Positions 1 to 9,254 of a DNA stretch of 64,000 nt are shown piece by piece. The DNA is from Aureimonas mangrovi. Its GTDB lineage: Bacteria; Pseudomonadota; Alphaproteobacteria; Rhizobiales; Rhizobiaceae. The notes under the pieces are model-generated. The model was not told where the DNA came from. It saw nothing but the letters and a program-made list of their open reading frames with translations, and made no database searches. Position 1 is the stretch's first letter. Every line of letters begins with the position of its first letter. The position numbers and the translations under genes are program-made. The DNA lies in the NCBI RefSeq assembly GCF_014058705.1, contig NZ_CP059692.1, forward strand, positions 935,001 through 999,000, in the 5' to 3' direction.

Positions 1-170
1 TGCAATCTGTGCATGGATGTGGCAGGCGCGCGTTCACAACCGCTTAACTGTCTACACCTCCATGAACGGCCGTCCGTGAAATTGAGCGGTCGGCGTGACT
101 TCACATCCTCGCGTTCCAGATGGCGCTCTCGAGTGTCCGCCCGGCGCTGAGATAGCTGGAGAGAGCGCGC

Positions 171-1889
171 ATGCCCAATATCCAACGGCTTCTCCTCGCT
201 TTGCTCGCGGTCTGCCTTGCTGGCGTCGCGGCCTCTGCGCAGGAAGGTGAGCCGGAAGTGTTTCCGGCCCCCTGGATCAATCGAGGGCTCGAGCCGGCTG
301 GCGAACTCGATCGCTCGACGCCTCGGGCAACGCTGGAAGGCTTCTTCGAAAGCGCCGAGGCCGGCGACTACGAGCGCGCCGCCCACTTCCTCAATCTCGG
401 TCGTCTGTCCGACGAGGAGCAGCGCGAGCGCGGGCCGGTGCTCGCCAACCAGCTTCAGGAAGTTCTCACCCGGAAAGTCTGGCTCGACTGGAACACCTTT
501 CCGGACAGGCCCGACGCGCTTGACGCCTTCGCATCGGCGGATGCCGCCAATGTCGGTGTCCCCCGCCGCTCCCTGCGCATCGGCGTGGTTGATGCCCGAG
601 AGCGGCCGGTGGAACTGCGCGTCAACCGCTATCAGGTGGAAGACGAGGAACCGGTCTGGCTGATCTCGGACAGGACGGTTGCCTACGCACCAGCGCTCTA
701 CGAGCTCTACGGGCCGGGCCGGCTGGAAGAGATGCTGCCGCAATCGCTGCGCGCCGAAGCGTTCTGGGCGCTGCCCTACTGGCAGATCATCGCCATTCCG
801 GTGATCTCCGCGCTCGCTGCGTTTGTCGGTTTCGTCGTTCACCGCGCGGTGGAAGGCGTGGGCAAAGCGTTGCGCGGCCGTCTCACGCGGTGGCCGGGCC
901 TGCGCTGGCTGCCGCAGATCGTCTGCCATTCGGCGATGCCCGTCGCGTTGTTTGCCGGCGCCTCGCTGATCGCACTATGCAACGCTCAGTTCCTCACCTT
1001 CTCGGGGCCGGCCAATTCGGCCCTCACGGCGCTGATCACCATCGTCCTCGTCATCGCAGGAGCGCTCGTCGTCCTGCGGGTGATCGGCACCATACTCGAT
1101 ATCGTCACGTCCAATTTCGTCGCTTCAATCGACGAGGACGAGAACAGCGAGTCTCGCGAACTCTACACCAACATATCCGTTGCCCGGCGCATCGTCATCC
1201 TCGTCGCCTTCCTGATCGGGGCTGCGGTCGTCGTCTTTCAGCTCAACCTGTCGCAGACGCTCGGCATCTCGCTTCTCGCCTCGGCCGGCGTCGTCTCGCT
1301 GATCTTCGGCTTTGCTGCGCAAGCCGTCCTCGGCAACATCCTCGCCAGCCTCCAGATCGCCATCGCCAAGCCGATCCGCATCGGTGACACGGTCGTCTAC
1401 GAGGGCGAGTGGGGCTACGTGGAAGAGATAAACTATACGTACGTCCTTATCCGCATCTGGGACAAAAGGCGGCTCGTCGTGCCGGTGCTGCACTTCGTCA
1501 GCGCGCCCTTCGAGAACTGGTCGATACGCAACACGGCCATGACGAAGCCCATAATCCTTCGTCTCGATCCAACGGCTGACATCGAGCGCCTCCGTGAGGT
1601 CTTTCGTCAGATGGTGGAGGGAGACGAGGACTGGGATCGCGTGGGCGAGCCGCAGGTCTACGTGACAGGGCAGGACGAGAACGCCGTCACGGTCCGCTTC
1701 ACGGCCTCCGCCCGCAACCCGACCATCGGGTGGGAGCTCGAATGCCGCCTGCGCGAGAAGCTCCTCGCCTTCCTGCGCGACGAGGAGGGTGGACGATGGC
1801 TGGCGCGCGAGCGCGAGCAGAAGCTCGATCCGGAAGGGCGGCCGGCCTTGAGGGCGCCGTCCGAGCCGGAAGCGGCACCGGCCGGCTGA
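171..1889 (+). CDS. MscS-family mechanosensitive ion channel
   Basis: Predicted small-conductance mechanosensitive channel of the inner membrane, releasing solutes on hypo-osmotic shock. The 572-residue protein has a cleavable-looking signal peptide (residues 1-24, ending ASAQ) and a periplasmic N-terminal domain to about residue 200. Several membrane segments follow between about 200 and 390. The MscS core includes the glycine/alanine-rich pore helix (LLASAGVVSLIFGFAAQAVL), followed by the beta domain with the motif KPIRIGDTVVYEGEWGYVEEI. The start is supported by GGAGAGAG about 5 bases upstream. It is longer than E. coli MscS (286 aa) because of the periplasmic extension, a layout shared by many alphaproteobacterial paralogues. 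It converges on nudC with a 6-base gap. Confidence 0.93.
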   Translation: MPNIQRLLLALLAVCLAGVAASAQEGEPEVFPAPWINRGLEPAGELDRSTPRATLEGFFESAEAGDYERAAHFLNLGRLSDEEQRERGPVLANQLQEVLTRKVWLDWNTFPDRPDALDAFASADAANVGVPRRSLRIGVVDARERPVELRVNRYQVEDEEPVWLISDRTVAYAPALYELYGPGRLEEMLPQSLRAEAFWALPYWQIIAIPVISALAAFVGFVVHRAVEGVGKALRGRLTRWPGLRWLPQIVCHSAMPVALFAGASLIALCNAQFLTFSGPANSALTALITIVLVIAGALVVLRVIGTILDIVTSNFVASIDEDENSESRELYTNISVARRIVILVAFLIGAAVVVFQLNLSQTLGISLLASAGVVSLIFGFAAQAVLGNILASLQIAIAKPIRIGDTVVYEGEWGYVEEINYTYVLIRIWDKRRLVVPVLHFVSAPFENWSIRNTAMTKPIILRLDPTADIERLREVFRQMVEGDEDWDRVGEPQVYVTGQDENAVTVRFTASARNPTIGWELECRLREKLLAFLRDEEGGRWLAREREQKLDPEGRPALRAPSEPEAAPAG

Positions 1890-1895
1890 CGAGGC

Positions 1896-2801
1896 TCAGC
1901 CACCGCAGGTCTGTCGGATGAGCGTGTTGGCGATCGCGTAGTCCGGCGGCATGAAGAGACCGTCGGCATGGCTGCGCGAGAGCATCGCGCGCATCTCGTC
2001 CGGCTCGAACCAGCGGCAGTCCTCCAGCTCCGAATCCTGAACGGAAATGTCGGTGGTCAGCGCCTCGCCGACGCAGCCGATCATCAGCGAGCCGGGAAAT
2101 GGCCAAGGCTGCGAGGCGACATAGGCGACGGCGCCGACCGAGATGCCGCTCTCTTCTTGCGTCTCCCGACGCACGGCATCCTCCAGCGTCTCGCCGGGCT
2201 CGAGGAAGCCGGCCAGACACGACCACATGCCCGGCGCGAAATGATGCTGGCGTCCGAGAAGCCCACGGCCCTGGCCATCTCGCACGAGCATGATGACGAC
2301 GGGATCTGTGCGCGGGAAGTGGTGCGTTCCGCATTCGAGGCAGCGGCGCCGGTAACCGGCGTGTTCGGGCGTCGTACGACCGCCGCAAACGCCGCAGAAG
2401 CGCGTGCGGTGATGCCAGTTCAGAAAATGCAGCGCCTGGGCGAGCTGCCCCTCAATGTCCGGCGAGAGAAGGCCGCGCATTCCAAGGGTGCGCAGATCCA
2501 GAAGGCTGCCCTCTTCGGGCGCGAAGCCGCCCGGCAGCGCGGCTGCAAAGCGTGGCTCGTGCGAGCCCGGCGTCCAGCCGAGCAGCGTCGCCTCGGTCTC
2601 GTTTACGCCCAAGCGGCGCGCCTCATCCAGCGTGAAGGCCGGCTCGGGAGCTTCCTCGGCGCCCCGGGCGAGAAAGCGTCCCTCGCCGGAGAGGTAGAAG
2701 CGCGCCGCCGGATGGCCGAGCGCCTTCGCGAGCGTGTCGCCGTCGCGTTCCTCAGCAAGTCGGATCAGCGTGTTGGCCGTAAAGCCGAGAGCCCGGCTCA
2801 C
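1896..2801 (-). CDS. nudC: NAD(+) diphosphatase NudC
   Basis: Nudix hydrolase that cleaves NAD(H) to NMN(H) and AMP and, in the E. coli family member, removes NAD caps from RNA. The 301-residue protein has the N-terminal NUDIX-like domain, a four-cysteine zinc ribbon (CGVCGG and CLECG, about residues 137-160), a complete Nudix box (GFLEPGETLEDAVRRE then EESG), and the NudC-specific SQPWPFPGSLM motif just after it. The start is GTG and overlaps the stop of the upstream HIT gene as GTGA, so the two are probably translationally coupled. Length matches the family. Confidence 0.95.
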   Translation of the reverse strand: MSRALGFTANTLIRLAEERDGDTLAKALGHPAARFYLSGEGRFLARGAEEAPEPAFTLDEARRLGVNETEATLLGWTPGSHEPRFAAALPGGFAPEEGSLLDLRTLGMRGLLSPDIEGQLAQALHFLNWHHRTRFCGVCGGRTTPEHAGYRRRCLECGTHHFPRTDPVVIMLVRDGQGRGLLGRQHHFAPGMWSCLAGFLEPGETLEDAVRRETQEESGISVGAVAYVASQPWPFPGSLMIGCVGEALTTDISVQDSELEDCRWFEPDEMRAMLSRSHADGLFMPPDYAIANTLIRQTCGG

Positions 2802-3214
2802 GAAGCCGCTCCCATCGCGCCGCGCAGACGCGCCGTCATGGCCTGCAAGTCTCGAGCATCATAAGGCTCGGCCTTGCCGTGTCCCCAAACCGGGCCCGGC
2901 CAGCCGGCGTCGCCCTCGCTGCGCGCAACCACATGGACGTGAAGTTGGCGCACGATGTTGCCGAGGGCGCCGACATTGATCTTCTGGGCCCCGGTGATCC
3001 GCTTCAGGACCTGCGCCACGCGCATCGTGTCGTCGTTGAGAGCGGCTTGTGCGGCGGCCGGCAGGTCGAACAGCTCCTCCAGTCCGCCCTGTGCGGGGAC
3101 GAGGATCAGCCAGGGCCAGCGCCGATCGTTCATCAGGCGCAGTTCGCTCGAGGGCATTCGCGCGACGGGCAGCGTGTCGGCGGCAAGTCGCGGGTCGAGC
3201 GTGAAGGTCTGCAT
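2798..3214 (-). CDS. HIT-family nucleotide hydrolase/transferase
   Basis: Histidine-triad protein of 138 residues. The motif reads QLHVHVVAR, so the first histidine of the classical HxHxHxx is glutamine. This Q-variant is common in a proteobacterial HIT subgroup that also carries the downstream WPGPVWG signature, which is present. The chosen ATG (MQTFTLDPRL) is preceded by AGGA about 6 bases upstream. A longer reading from 3256 would run toward the ffs promoter and is less likely. It overlaps nudC by 4 bases and is the first gene of that pair. The substrate is not known for this subgroup, although nucleotide-linked chemistry fits the NudC partner. Confidence 0.88.
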   Translation of the reverse strand: MQTFTLDPRLAADTLPVARMPSSELRLMNDRRWPWLILVPAQGGLEELFDLPAAAQAALNDDTMRVAQVLKRITGAQKINVGALGNIVRQLHVHVVARSEGDAGWPGPVWGHGKAEPYDARDLQAMTARLRGAMGAAS

Positions 3215-3250
3215 GGGCGATCCTGATGTGGGGCTTTGTGTTGGCGCGGG

Positions 3251-3279
3251 TTGCATTTAGCACGCGACCGGACGATATG
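3251..3279 (+). promoter_or_regulatory. candidate ffs promoter
   Basis: TTGCAT (3251-3256) and GATATG (3274-3279) are separated by 17 bases. Their position predicts a start point at about 3286-3287, which coincides with the first base of the SRP RNA helix. The -10 element is weak against the consensus. It lies in the 72-base gap upstream of the divergent HIT gene. Confidence 0.5.
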
Positions 3280-3286
3280 TACGGCC

Positions 3287-3384
3287 GGGAGGTTGGTGGT
3301 GGACGAGCCACTCGCCAACCGGGTCAGGTCCGGAAGGAAGCAGCCCCAACGAGTTCCGGCACGGGTCACCGTGCCAGCCTCCCA
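3287..3384 (+). ncRNA. ffs: bacterial small SRP RNA (4.5S)
   Basis: RNA component of the signal recognition particle, which binds Ffh and directs nascent membrane proteins to FtsY. The diagnostic domain IV is intact: GTCAGGTCCGGAAGGAAG with the GGAA tetraloop, then CAGCC, at about 3322-3345. The ends pair: GGGAGG at 3287-3292 with CCTCCC at 3378-3383, extended by TTGG/CCAG. The predicted length of about 98 bases fits the short alphaproteobacterial form without an Alu domain. The ends are inferred from pairing and may be off by a few bases. Confidence 0.95.
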
Positions 3385-3416
3385 CCCTTCTTGCATCACC
3401 GCGTTTCCCGGCCGCC

Positions 3417-4130
3417 TCAGTAGAGGCTGGCCTGGGCGATGATCGCACCCGTCTCCTGCAACTCCTCGATGAGTTCGAAGGCGGGGATGGCGAGCAGGAA
3501 GACGAGCCCGTCGGCAAGCGTGGTGTAGACGCGCGACAGGGGCACGCTCACGGCCTGCGCGTCGCGGAAGCGGCCGAAGGCCGGCCAGAAGCGCGGCACC
3601 CTGGCAATATAGTCCGTGTAGGTCGCGCCGAACTTCTCCGCGAGGAAGGCTTCCTCCTTGCGGATCACCATGTGGAAGGCGGCGACGGCGCCGCCGAAGA
3701 AGACGAGCGCCAGGATGATGCTGCCGGTCTGGGCGCCCACGCCGGCGGCGGCGATCGAGGAGAAGACGTAGAGCGGGTTGCGGCTGATCGAGTAGGGACC
3801 GATGTCGACGATCTCAGCCGCCTTGCGCCCGCCGATATAGAAGGTGCACCAGATCCGGCCGAGGATGCCGGCGAGGATCAGCGCGAGGCCGATCGATTCG
3901 ACCGCCTCGTGCCCGGTGTAGTTCCAGGCCGACTGAACCGTGACGAGGGCGGCGAAGGCGGCGACGATCATCGCGGCCAGGATATGCCGGCGGCGACGCT
4001 GGTACTGGGTCAAGGCCATGGAAGGGTCGATCTCTGCGAAGGCGTGACGTCCTCCCTTCATCGCGCCCGATTTGTGGCGGCACGATGCCCCACTCGGCGC
4101 TTTGGGTTCGGTGTCACGCGGCGATTGCAT
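3417..4130 (-). CDS. isoprenylcysteine carboxylmethyltransferase-family membrane methyltransferase
   Basis: Small integral membrane methyltransferase of the ICMT/PEMT superfamily. The SAM-binding signature GPYSISRNPLYVFSS lies in the middle, followed by two hydrophobic segments. The terminal motif EEAFLAEKFGATYTDYIARV with RFWP is typical of the fold. There are about four to five membrane segments. The actual methyl acceptor cannot be read from sequence; bacteria usually lack prenylated CaaX proteins, so the family name is structural only. The start is uncertain: ATG at 4130 is used here, but 4061 or 4019 would remove a polar 22-37 residue lead, and none has a convincing ribosome-binding site. 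It converges on ffs. Confidence 0.8.
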   Translation of the reverse strand: MQSPRDTEPKAPSGASCRHKSGAMKGGRHAFAEIDPSMALTQYQRRRRHILAAMIVAAFAALVTVQSAWNYTGHEAVESIGLALILAGILGRIWCTFYIGGRKAAEIVDIGPYSISRNPLYVFSSIAAAGVGAQTGSIILALVFFGGAVAAFHMVIRKEEAFLAEKFGATYTDYIARVPRFWPAFGRFRDAQAVSVPLSRVYTTLADGLVFLLAIPAFELIEELQETGAIIAQASLY

Positions 4131-4213
4131 CTTCGCCAAAGGTCTTTAGGTTCGCGCCGACTTCAGGAGAACGCCTGCCTTGACCGGCGGGCGATGATGG
4201 CGCGGCGGCACCC

Positions 4214-6262
4214 ATGACGAGCGAGCGGGACGAAAGCACAGGCACGGCGGGGCAGGGTCCCTACCGCGTGCTCGCCCGCAAGTATCGACCGCAGAGCTTC
4301 GCCGACCTCATCGGCCAGGAGCCGATGGTGAGGACGCTTACCAACGCCTTCGATGCGGGGCGGATCGCGCAAGCCTGGATGCTGACGGGCGTGCGCGGTG
4401 TGGGCAAGACGACGACCGCCCGCATCCTCGCCCGCGCCCTGAACTACGAGACCGAAACGGTGGATCGCCCGACGATCCACATGGAGGCCGAAGGCGTCCA
4501 TGACCGCGCCATCATGGAAGGGCGCCACGTCGACGTCGTGGAGATGGACGCCGCATCGCACACCGGCATCGACGACATCCGCGAGATCATCGCGCAGGTC
4601 CGCTACAGGCCCGTCTCGGCGCGCTATAAGGTCTACATCATCGACGAGGTCCACATGCTGTCGACGCAGGCCTTCAACGGCCTGCTGAAGACGCTGGAGG
4701 AGCCGCCCGAGCATGTGAAGTTCGTGTTCGCGACGACCGAGATCCGCAAGGTGCCGATCACGGTGCTGTCGCGCTGCCAGCGCTTCGACCTGAGGCGCGT
4801 GCCCTCCGCGGAGATGATGGCCCATCTGTCGAAGGTGCTCGATGCCGAGAGCGTCGAGGTGGAAGAGGAGGCGCTGCGCATCCTCGCCCGCGCCTCCGAG
4901 GGCTCGGTGCGTGACGCGCTCTCGCTGACCGATCAGGCGATCGCGCATGGCGCGGGGCTCGTCACGGCCGGCGAGGTGCGCGACATGCTCGGTCTTGCGG
5001 ATCGCGTGCGCGTCATCGACCTGTTCGAGACTCTGATGCGGGGCAATGCGAGCGCTGCCATCGCCGAACTGCGCGAGCAGTATGCCAGCGGCGCCGATCC
5101 GGTCGTCGTCCTCACCGACCTTGCCGACTTCACCCATCTCGTCACCTCGCTGCGCTTCGTACCCGAATCCGGCGACGATGCGTCGCTTTCACCGGCCGAG
5201 GCCGAGCGCGGACGGCGCTTCGCCACCGAACTCTCCGTGCGCACGCTTTCCCAGGTCTGGCAGATGCTGCTGAAGGCGATCGAGGAGGCGCGCCTTGCCG
5301 CCTCGCCGCGGCAGGCGGCCGAGATGGCCCTGATCCGCATCGCGCATGCTGCCGATCTACCCGATCCCGAGGATCTGATGCGCATGCTGGCGGGCGGCGA
5401 GGCACCGGCCTTGCCGGCCGCAGCACCCTCGGCTTCCGCCACCCCGGTGCCGTCCTTACCCGCGGCGCCGCGTGGGGCCGCAGCGTCCGCGCCTTCGTCG
5501 CTCGTGTCGTCTTCACCCCCTTCCGCTCCGGCGCCCGCCTCGTCCGCCGGCTCCGCACCGTCCACCAGCTATCCCTCGCTGCCGCAGGGCGGCGGGCCGA
5601 CGGCCAGCCTCTCGCGCCTCGGCTCCGGCGGCGGGCCGAACCTTGCCCTGATGATGCGTGCCGCCCCGCCCAGCGTCGCACCGCGCGTGGAAGCGCAGCA
5701 GGTCGAGGAGAGCGACCTGCCGACCTCGCTCGCCGGCCTCGAGGCGCTGGCCAACGAGAAGCGTGATTCGCTGATGCGCGCTCGTATCCGCCGCTATCTG
5801 CGCCTGGCTTCCATCGAGCCGGGCCGTATCGAGGCCGCGCTCGCGGACGGTGCCCCCGCGACCTTTGCCAACGACCTCTCGCGCAAGCTACATGACTGGA
5901 CGGGCCGGCGCTACGTCGTCTCGCTCGTCTCGCAGGGCGGCGGCGAGACGCTGGAGGAACGGGACGCGCGCCGGCGCGCTGAGCGCATCGCGGATGCTGC
6001 GTCCCATCCGGACATCGCGGCGATCCTCGCTGCCGTGCCGGGCGCCGAAATCCGCGAGGTGCGCATGCGCGGCGAGAGCGACGAGCCGGACGAGCCCGTG
6101 ATGCCAGAACCGCCGGCGCTCGCCGACGAGGTGGACCTGCCGGAGCGCTTCGACATGGCCGAGGACGACGAAGCACCGTTCGGTCAGGCCGGCGAGGAAG
6201 AGCCCGCCGACGAGATCTTCGACCCCATTGACCCCACCGACGACGAGGACGACGACCGATGA
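4214..6262 (+). CDS. dnaX: DNA polymerase III subunits gamma and tau
   Basis: Clamp-loader ATPase of the replicative polymerase. The AAA+ domain occupies about residues 15-250 with Walker [15 protein letters not shown] box [19 protein letters not shown] and sensor-1 FATTE, and SRC arginine finger (LSRCQRF). It is followed by the collar domain, a long Ala/Pro/Ser-rich linker (about 395-520), and an acidic tail. The zinc module found in E. coli DnaX lacks all four cysteines here (about residues 75-105). The 682-residue length indicates a full tau form. It overlaps the next gene by ATGA and heads dnaX-ybaB-recR, a conserved block. Confidence 0.97.
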   Translation: MTSERDESTGTAGQGPYRVLARKYRPQSFADLIGQEPMVRTLTNAFDAGRIAQAWMLTGVRGVGKTTTARILARALNYETETVDRPTIHMEAEGVHDRAIMEGRHVDVVEMDAASHTGIDDIREIIAQVRYRPVSARYKVYIIDEVHMLSTQAFNGLLKTLEEPPEHVKFVFATTEIRKVPITVLSRCQRFDLRRVPSAEMMAHLSKVLDAESVEVEEEALRILARASEGSVRDALSLTDQAIAHGAGLVTAGEVRDMLGLADRVRVIDLFETLMRGNASAAIAELREQYASGADPVVVLTDLADFTHLVTSLRFVPESGDDASLSPAEAERGRRFATELSVRTLSQVWQMLLKAIEEARLAASPRQAAEMALIRIAHAADLPDPEDLMRMLAGGEAPALPAAAPSASATPVPSLPAAPRGAAASAPSSLVSSSPPSAPAPASSAGSAPSTSYPSLPQGGGPTASLSRLGSGGGPNLALMMRAAPPSVAPRVEAQQVEESDLPTSLAGLEALANEKRDSLMRARIRRYLRLASIEPGRIEAALADGAPATFANDLSRKLHDWTGRRYVVSLVSQGGGETLEERDARRRAERIADAASHPDIAAILAAVPGAEIREVRMRGESDEPDEPVMPEPPALADEVDLPERFDMAEDDEAPFGQAGEEEPADEIFDPIDPTDDEDDDR

Positions 6263-6582
6263 AAGACCTGATGGGCATGATGAAGCAGGCCAAGGCCATG
6301 CAGGAGAAGATGCAGGGACTGCAGGCCGAGATCGCCGAGATCACCGCCGAGGGCCAGTCGGGCGGCGGGGTCGTCACCGTCACCTTGAAGGGGCAGGGCG
6401 AGCTGGTGTCGCTTTCGATCGATCCCTCGCTCCTCAAGGCCGAGGAGAAGGATATCGTCGAGGATCTCGTCGTCGCTGCCCATGCCGACGCCAAGAAGAA
6501 GCTCGACACGACGATCGCCGAGAAGACGCAGGAACTCACTGCCGGCTTGCAGCTTCCCGGCGGCATGAAGCTGCCCTTCTAG
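6259..6582 (+). CDS. ybaB: YbaB/EbfC nucleoid-associated protein
   Basis: Small DNA-binding dimer of the YbaB/EbfC family, 107 residues. It starts with the typical [19 protein letters not shown] amphipathic helix and continues with [18 protein letters not shown] and SIDPSLL. It ends with GGMKLPF, as usual for the family. It overlaps dnaX by four bases (ATGA) and is followed by recR after 24 bases. The conserved pairing with dnaX and recR suggests a role in replication or recombination, although the exact function of the family is unsettled. Confidence 0.95.
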   Translation: MKDLMGMMKQAKAMQEKMQGLQAEIAEITAEGQSGGGVVTVTLKGQGELVSLSIDPSLLKAEEKDIVEDLVVAAHADAKKKLDTTIAEKTQELTAGLQLPGGMKLPF

Positions 6583-6606
6583 CCGCGGCGCGCGAAGACA
6601 TCATCC

Positions 6607-7212
6607 ATGGCCAAGTCCATCGCCGGGCCCGAGATCGAGCGCCTGATCCAGCTTCTCGCGAAGCTTCCGGGGCTCGGGCCCCGCTCGGCGCGACGTGCCG
6701 CGCTCCATCTCGTCAAGCGTCGCGAGCAACTTCTCGCCCCGCTCGCGGGGGCGATGGCCGAGGCGAACGAGACCGTGCGCACCTGCTCGAACTGCGGCAA
6801 TGTCGATACGCGCGATCCTTGCACGATCTGCGCGGACCCGATGCGCGACCACTCCACGGTGATCGTCGTGGAGGACGTCTCTGACCTTTGGGCGCTGGAG
6901 CGCGCGAAGGCCTTGAACGCTGCCTACCATGTGCTCGGCGGCGTCCTATCGCCGCTGGAGGGTGTCGGGCCGGACGAGTTGACCATCGCGCGGCTCGTGG
7001 AGCGAGTGGCGGAGGGCGGCGTCAAGGAAGTGGTGATCGCGGTCAACGCCACCGTCGAGGGCCAGACGACGGCGCATTACCTCATCGACCAGCTCGAAGG
7101 CTTCGAGGTCTCCATCACGCGCCTCGCGCACGGCGTTCCGGTGGGCGGCGAACTCGACTATCTCGACGAAGGCACACTCTCGGCGGCCATGCGCTCGCGC
7201 ACGAAGTTCTGA
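6607..7212 (+). CDS. recR: recombination protein RecR
   Basis: RecFOR-pathway protein that, with RecO, loads RecA onto single-stranded gaps. The 201-residue protein shows the N-terminal helix-hairpin-helix ([19 protein letters not shown]), a C4 zinc finger ([16 protein letters not shown], about residues 59-74), a Toprim domain beginning [13 protein letters not shown], and the Walker-B-like C-terminal region. The length is standard. It is the last gene of the dnaX-ybaB-recR unit and converges on the AraC regulator. Confidence 0.97.
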   Translation: MAKSIAGPEIERLIQLLAKLPGLGPRSARRAALHLVKRREQLLAPLAGAMAEANETVRTCSNCGNVDTRDPCTICADPMRDHSTVIVVEDVSDLWALERAKALNAAYHVLGGVLSPLEGVGPDELTIARLVERVAEGGVKEVVIAVNATVEGQTTAHYLIDQLEGFEVSITRLAHGVPVGGELDYLDEGTLSAAMRSRTKF

Positions 7213-7243
7213 CGCTCGGCGCCGGGCGGTGCTGGCCGCGAGG

Positions 7244-8329
7244 CTACCTGCTCAGACGGTCGAACCATCGCTTGAGGTCGGCCGCCACATCGCTGTCGCG
7301 CGGATGCTCGCCCGCCCGCACGCGGCTGCGCAAGGCCGCCGGCGAGTAGCCGAATTCGCGCGCAAAGGCGCGCCGGAACGTGCGCTCCTCTACGAAGCCC
7401 TGAGCAAGGCCGATGTCGCGGATCGACGTGCGATCGCCGTTTGTCGAGACGATCTGGCGGTGTGCCGCGCGCAGCCTCAGCCTGCGGATCATCGCCGCCA
7501 CGTCGCCCTGCGCGCCGAGCGTGCGATAGAGCGAGGAGCGCGACAGGGCGAACTCGTCCGCAATCATGCTCCAGCCGAGGTCGGGGTCGGACAAGTTGTC
7601 GAGAATGAAGCGCCGCACATGCCGCTGCAATTCCTTCGGCTCGTCCAACCGCGGGCGTGCTGTGCGCTTGTCGATGCAGTTCGCGAGCAAGGTCAGGGTC
7701 GTGTCCTCGCACTGAGCCGAGACACGCGTTGGCAGAGGGTCGGCCAGCTCGGTCAAGGCGAGAAGATGAGCACGCAAGATCACGGCCTGCATCGAGTGCG
7801 GTGCGAACACCAGCGCGTCGAGGTGCGGCCGCCATTTCGTTTTCCGCTCGAAGAGTTCGAGAGGCACAGCGAGCCCGAACCATTCGGCATCGGCGATCGT
7901 AAGGTCCAGCGTGCTCGATCGGCGAACCAGCGAGATCCCGCCAACGGGGAGCTCGAAATTTCGGCCGGCCGCCGTTCCGGCAAGGCTGCCGCGCAGGAGG
8001 AGATTGACGAAGACGTTGTCGGCTCCGAGGAGTTCGTCGCGCGTCAACCTGAAGGTTGAAGATGCGATGCGCATCGCGAGCAGATCGCCGATCGGACGCG
8101 TGGAAAGCGAGCCGGTGAAGGCTGGTGCTTGGTCGGGCACGATCGAAACGTTGCCCGCCTCGCTCATGATCTCGGTCCAGCGGGCGACACGTTCGGTGCC
8201 GTCTTCCTTCTCGTTCCCGACCACGACCGTCTTAGTCTGCTGCAAACCCACGACCCCGCCCGGACAATCGATCTCATTCTGATCGGCCAGTCTGCAGGGG
8301 AGTCCGGAGCAATGCAAAGGCGTTGACAA
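7244..8329 (-). CDS. AraC-family transcriptional regulator (cupin sensor plus C-terminal HTH)
   Basis: DNA-binding regulator. About residues 45-230 form an AraC-binding-like sensor domain, and residues 240-345 a two-helix-turn-helix AraC domain (DLGWSMIADEFALSRSSLYRTL, split by motif, then SIRDIGLAQGFVEERTFRRAF and FGYSPAALR). The longest frame begins at a TTG inside a palindromic promoter region, so the true start is probably downstream, for example GTG at 8251. It is divergent from a small unknown gene at 8389, the natural first candidate target. The effector is unknown. Confidence 0.85.
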   Translation of the reverse strand: MSTPLHCSGLPCRLADQNEIDCPGGVVGLQQTKTVVVGNEKEDGTERVARWTEIMSEAGNVSIVPDQAPAFTGSLSTRPIGDLLAMRIASSTFRLTRDELLGADNVFVNLLLRGSLAGTAAGRNFELPVGGISLVRRSSTLDLTIADAEWFGLAVPLELFERKTKWRPHLDALVFAPHSMQAVILRAHLLALTELADPLPTRVSAQCEDTTLTLLANCIDKRTARPRLDEPKELQRHVRRFILDNLSDPDLGWSMIADEFALSRSSLYRTLGAQGDVAAMIRRLRLRAAHRQIVSTNGDRTSIRDIGLAQGFVEERTFRRAFAREFGYSPAALRSRVRAGEHPRDSDVAADLKRWFDRLSR

Positions 8330-8351
8330 AAACGTGGCCGTTTTATGTCAA
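8323..8351. promoter_or_regulatory. interrupted palindrome with face-to-face TTGACA elements
   Basis: TTGACAAAAACG is followed by TGGC and then CGTTTTATGTCAA, giving arms of 12 and 13 bases. Each arm carries a perfect TTGACA -35-like hexamer, one per strand. It lies between the AraC regulator and the gene at 8389. It can be read either as overlapping divergent promoters or as an operator. No strong -10 element is visible on either side. Confidence 0.5.
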
Positions 8352-8388
8352 TTTAGAGGTGGCTCGTGGAGGGGAGTTTTGCCTATCA

Positions 8389-8670
8389 ATGGAAACGTAT
8401 CAACTGGTTGGTCATTTAAGAGAAATGCGCAATGCCTACGCTCAAGACACCCACGGCCAGCGTTCTGGTTCTGCTCCCTCGGGCGAACATGATCTCCAGA
8501 CCTTGATCGACAACATGGCAATCGAACTCTCGGCTGCGGTCGAGATGTCGGCGAGCGCGAAGGGCGGACCGCTCTCGCTCGAGATGGCGGATACGCTCGA
8601 GGACTTCGCCAACGTCGTCTACGACCATGTGGAGGCCATTCGGCAGGACCAGCTGCGTCGTCGCGACTGA
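8389..8670 (+). CDS. small hypothetical protein
   Basis: A 93-residue, soluble, mostly helical protein with no motif I recognise. It has a variable, histidine/serine-containing N-terminal part and an acidic helical C-terminal half (LIDNMAIELSAAVEM, then LEMADTLEDFANVVYDHVEA). GGAGGGGA lies 13 bases before the ATG, a rather long spacing. The frame stays open upstream to a TTG at 8323, which would run through the palindrome. The protein-like amino-acid pattern and the divergent position beside the AraC regulator argue that it is real. Function is unknown. Confidence 0.6.
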   Translation: METYQLVGHLREMRNAYAQDTHGQRSGSAPSGEHDLQTLIDNMAIELSAAVEMSASAKGGPLSLEMADTLEDFANVVYDHVEAIRQDQLRRRD

Positions 8671-8780
8671 GGGCTGCTTATCTTCCCATATATCGCGGGA
8701 CAAAGGGCGGGCAATTGTACTGCCGCGCGGCGGTCGCGGGCCTCCGCGGTTCGAGAAAATACGTAGGTTTGAGTGCCGCG

Positions 8781-9092
8781 TTATGTCTTGCCGTCGATCA
8801 GGACCACCTGCTGCCATCGGCTCGGCAGCTTGTCCGCGCGGTGGATGCAACCCGCCCAGCAGCAGGGCCGCTTCTTCCCTTCGGCGAGTTCCTCGAGCGT
8901 GCGCCCGATGCGGCGTTGGCGCGTTGCTGGCTTCTTGGCATCCTCGACCCAGCAGATGAACTCGTTTCGGCCAAGGGGCGTCAGGCCCTCCCATTGCGCC
9001 AAGGCCTGCGGGTCCGAGCGAATCGCCGCCTGGAGGTCATCACCTGCCTTGTGGACGGTCCCGTGCGAAAAGCTGCTCATGGATATGACCAT
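8781..9092 (-). CDS. YdeI/OmpD-associated (OmdA-like) family protein
   Basis: A 103-residue cytoplasmic protein matching the conserved part of the YdeI/OmdA family. It shows LTPLGRNEFICWVEDAKKP, then TRQRRIGRTLEELAEGKKRP and a terminal CCWAGCIHR. Family members are small proteins of poorly defined function, sometimes linked to resistance to antimicrobial peptides. Two possible starts exist, 9092 and 9080 (MSSFSHG), neither with a strong ribosome-binding site. It stands alone between the small gene at 8389 and abgT. Confidence 0.82.
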   Translation of the reverse strand: MVISMSSFSHGTVHKAGDDLQAAIRSDPQALAQWEGLTPLGRNEFICWVEDAKKPATRQRRIGRTLEELAEGKKRPCCWAGCIHRADKLPSRWQQVVLIDGKT

Positions 9093-9254
9093 AGAGCATT
9101 TCGGCTGCGCGTGGTCGCGCGAAGCGTCAAAACTATCCCAGCCCGCCTCTCGTGGCTTATGAGGCGAGGCGCGGGGCTCGCGTCGGCTCCTCTCATTTCA
9201 AGCTCGGCCCTCGTGCCAGGCGCGCCAAAGCGCGACGAGCGCGCGGCCGGCGTC

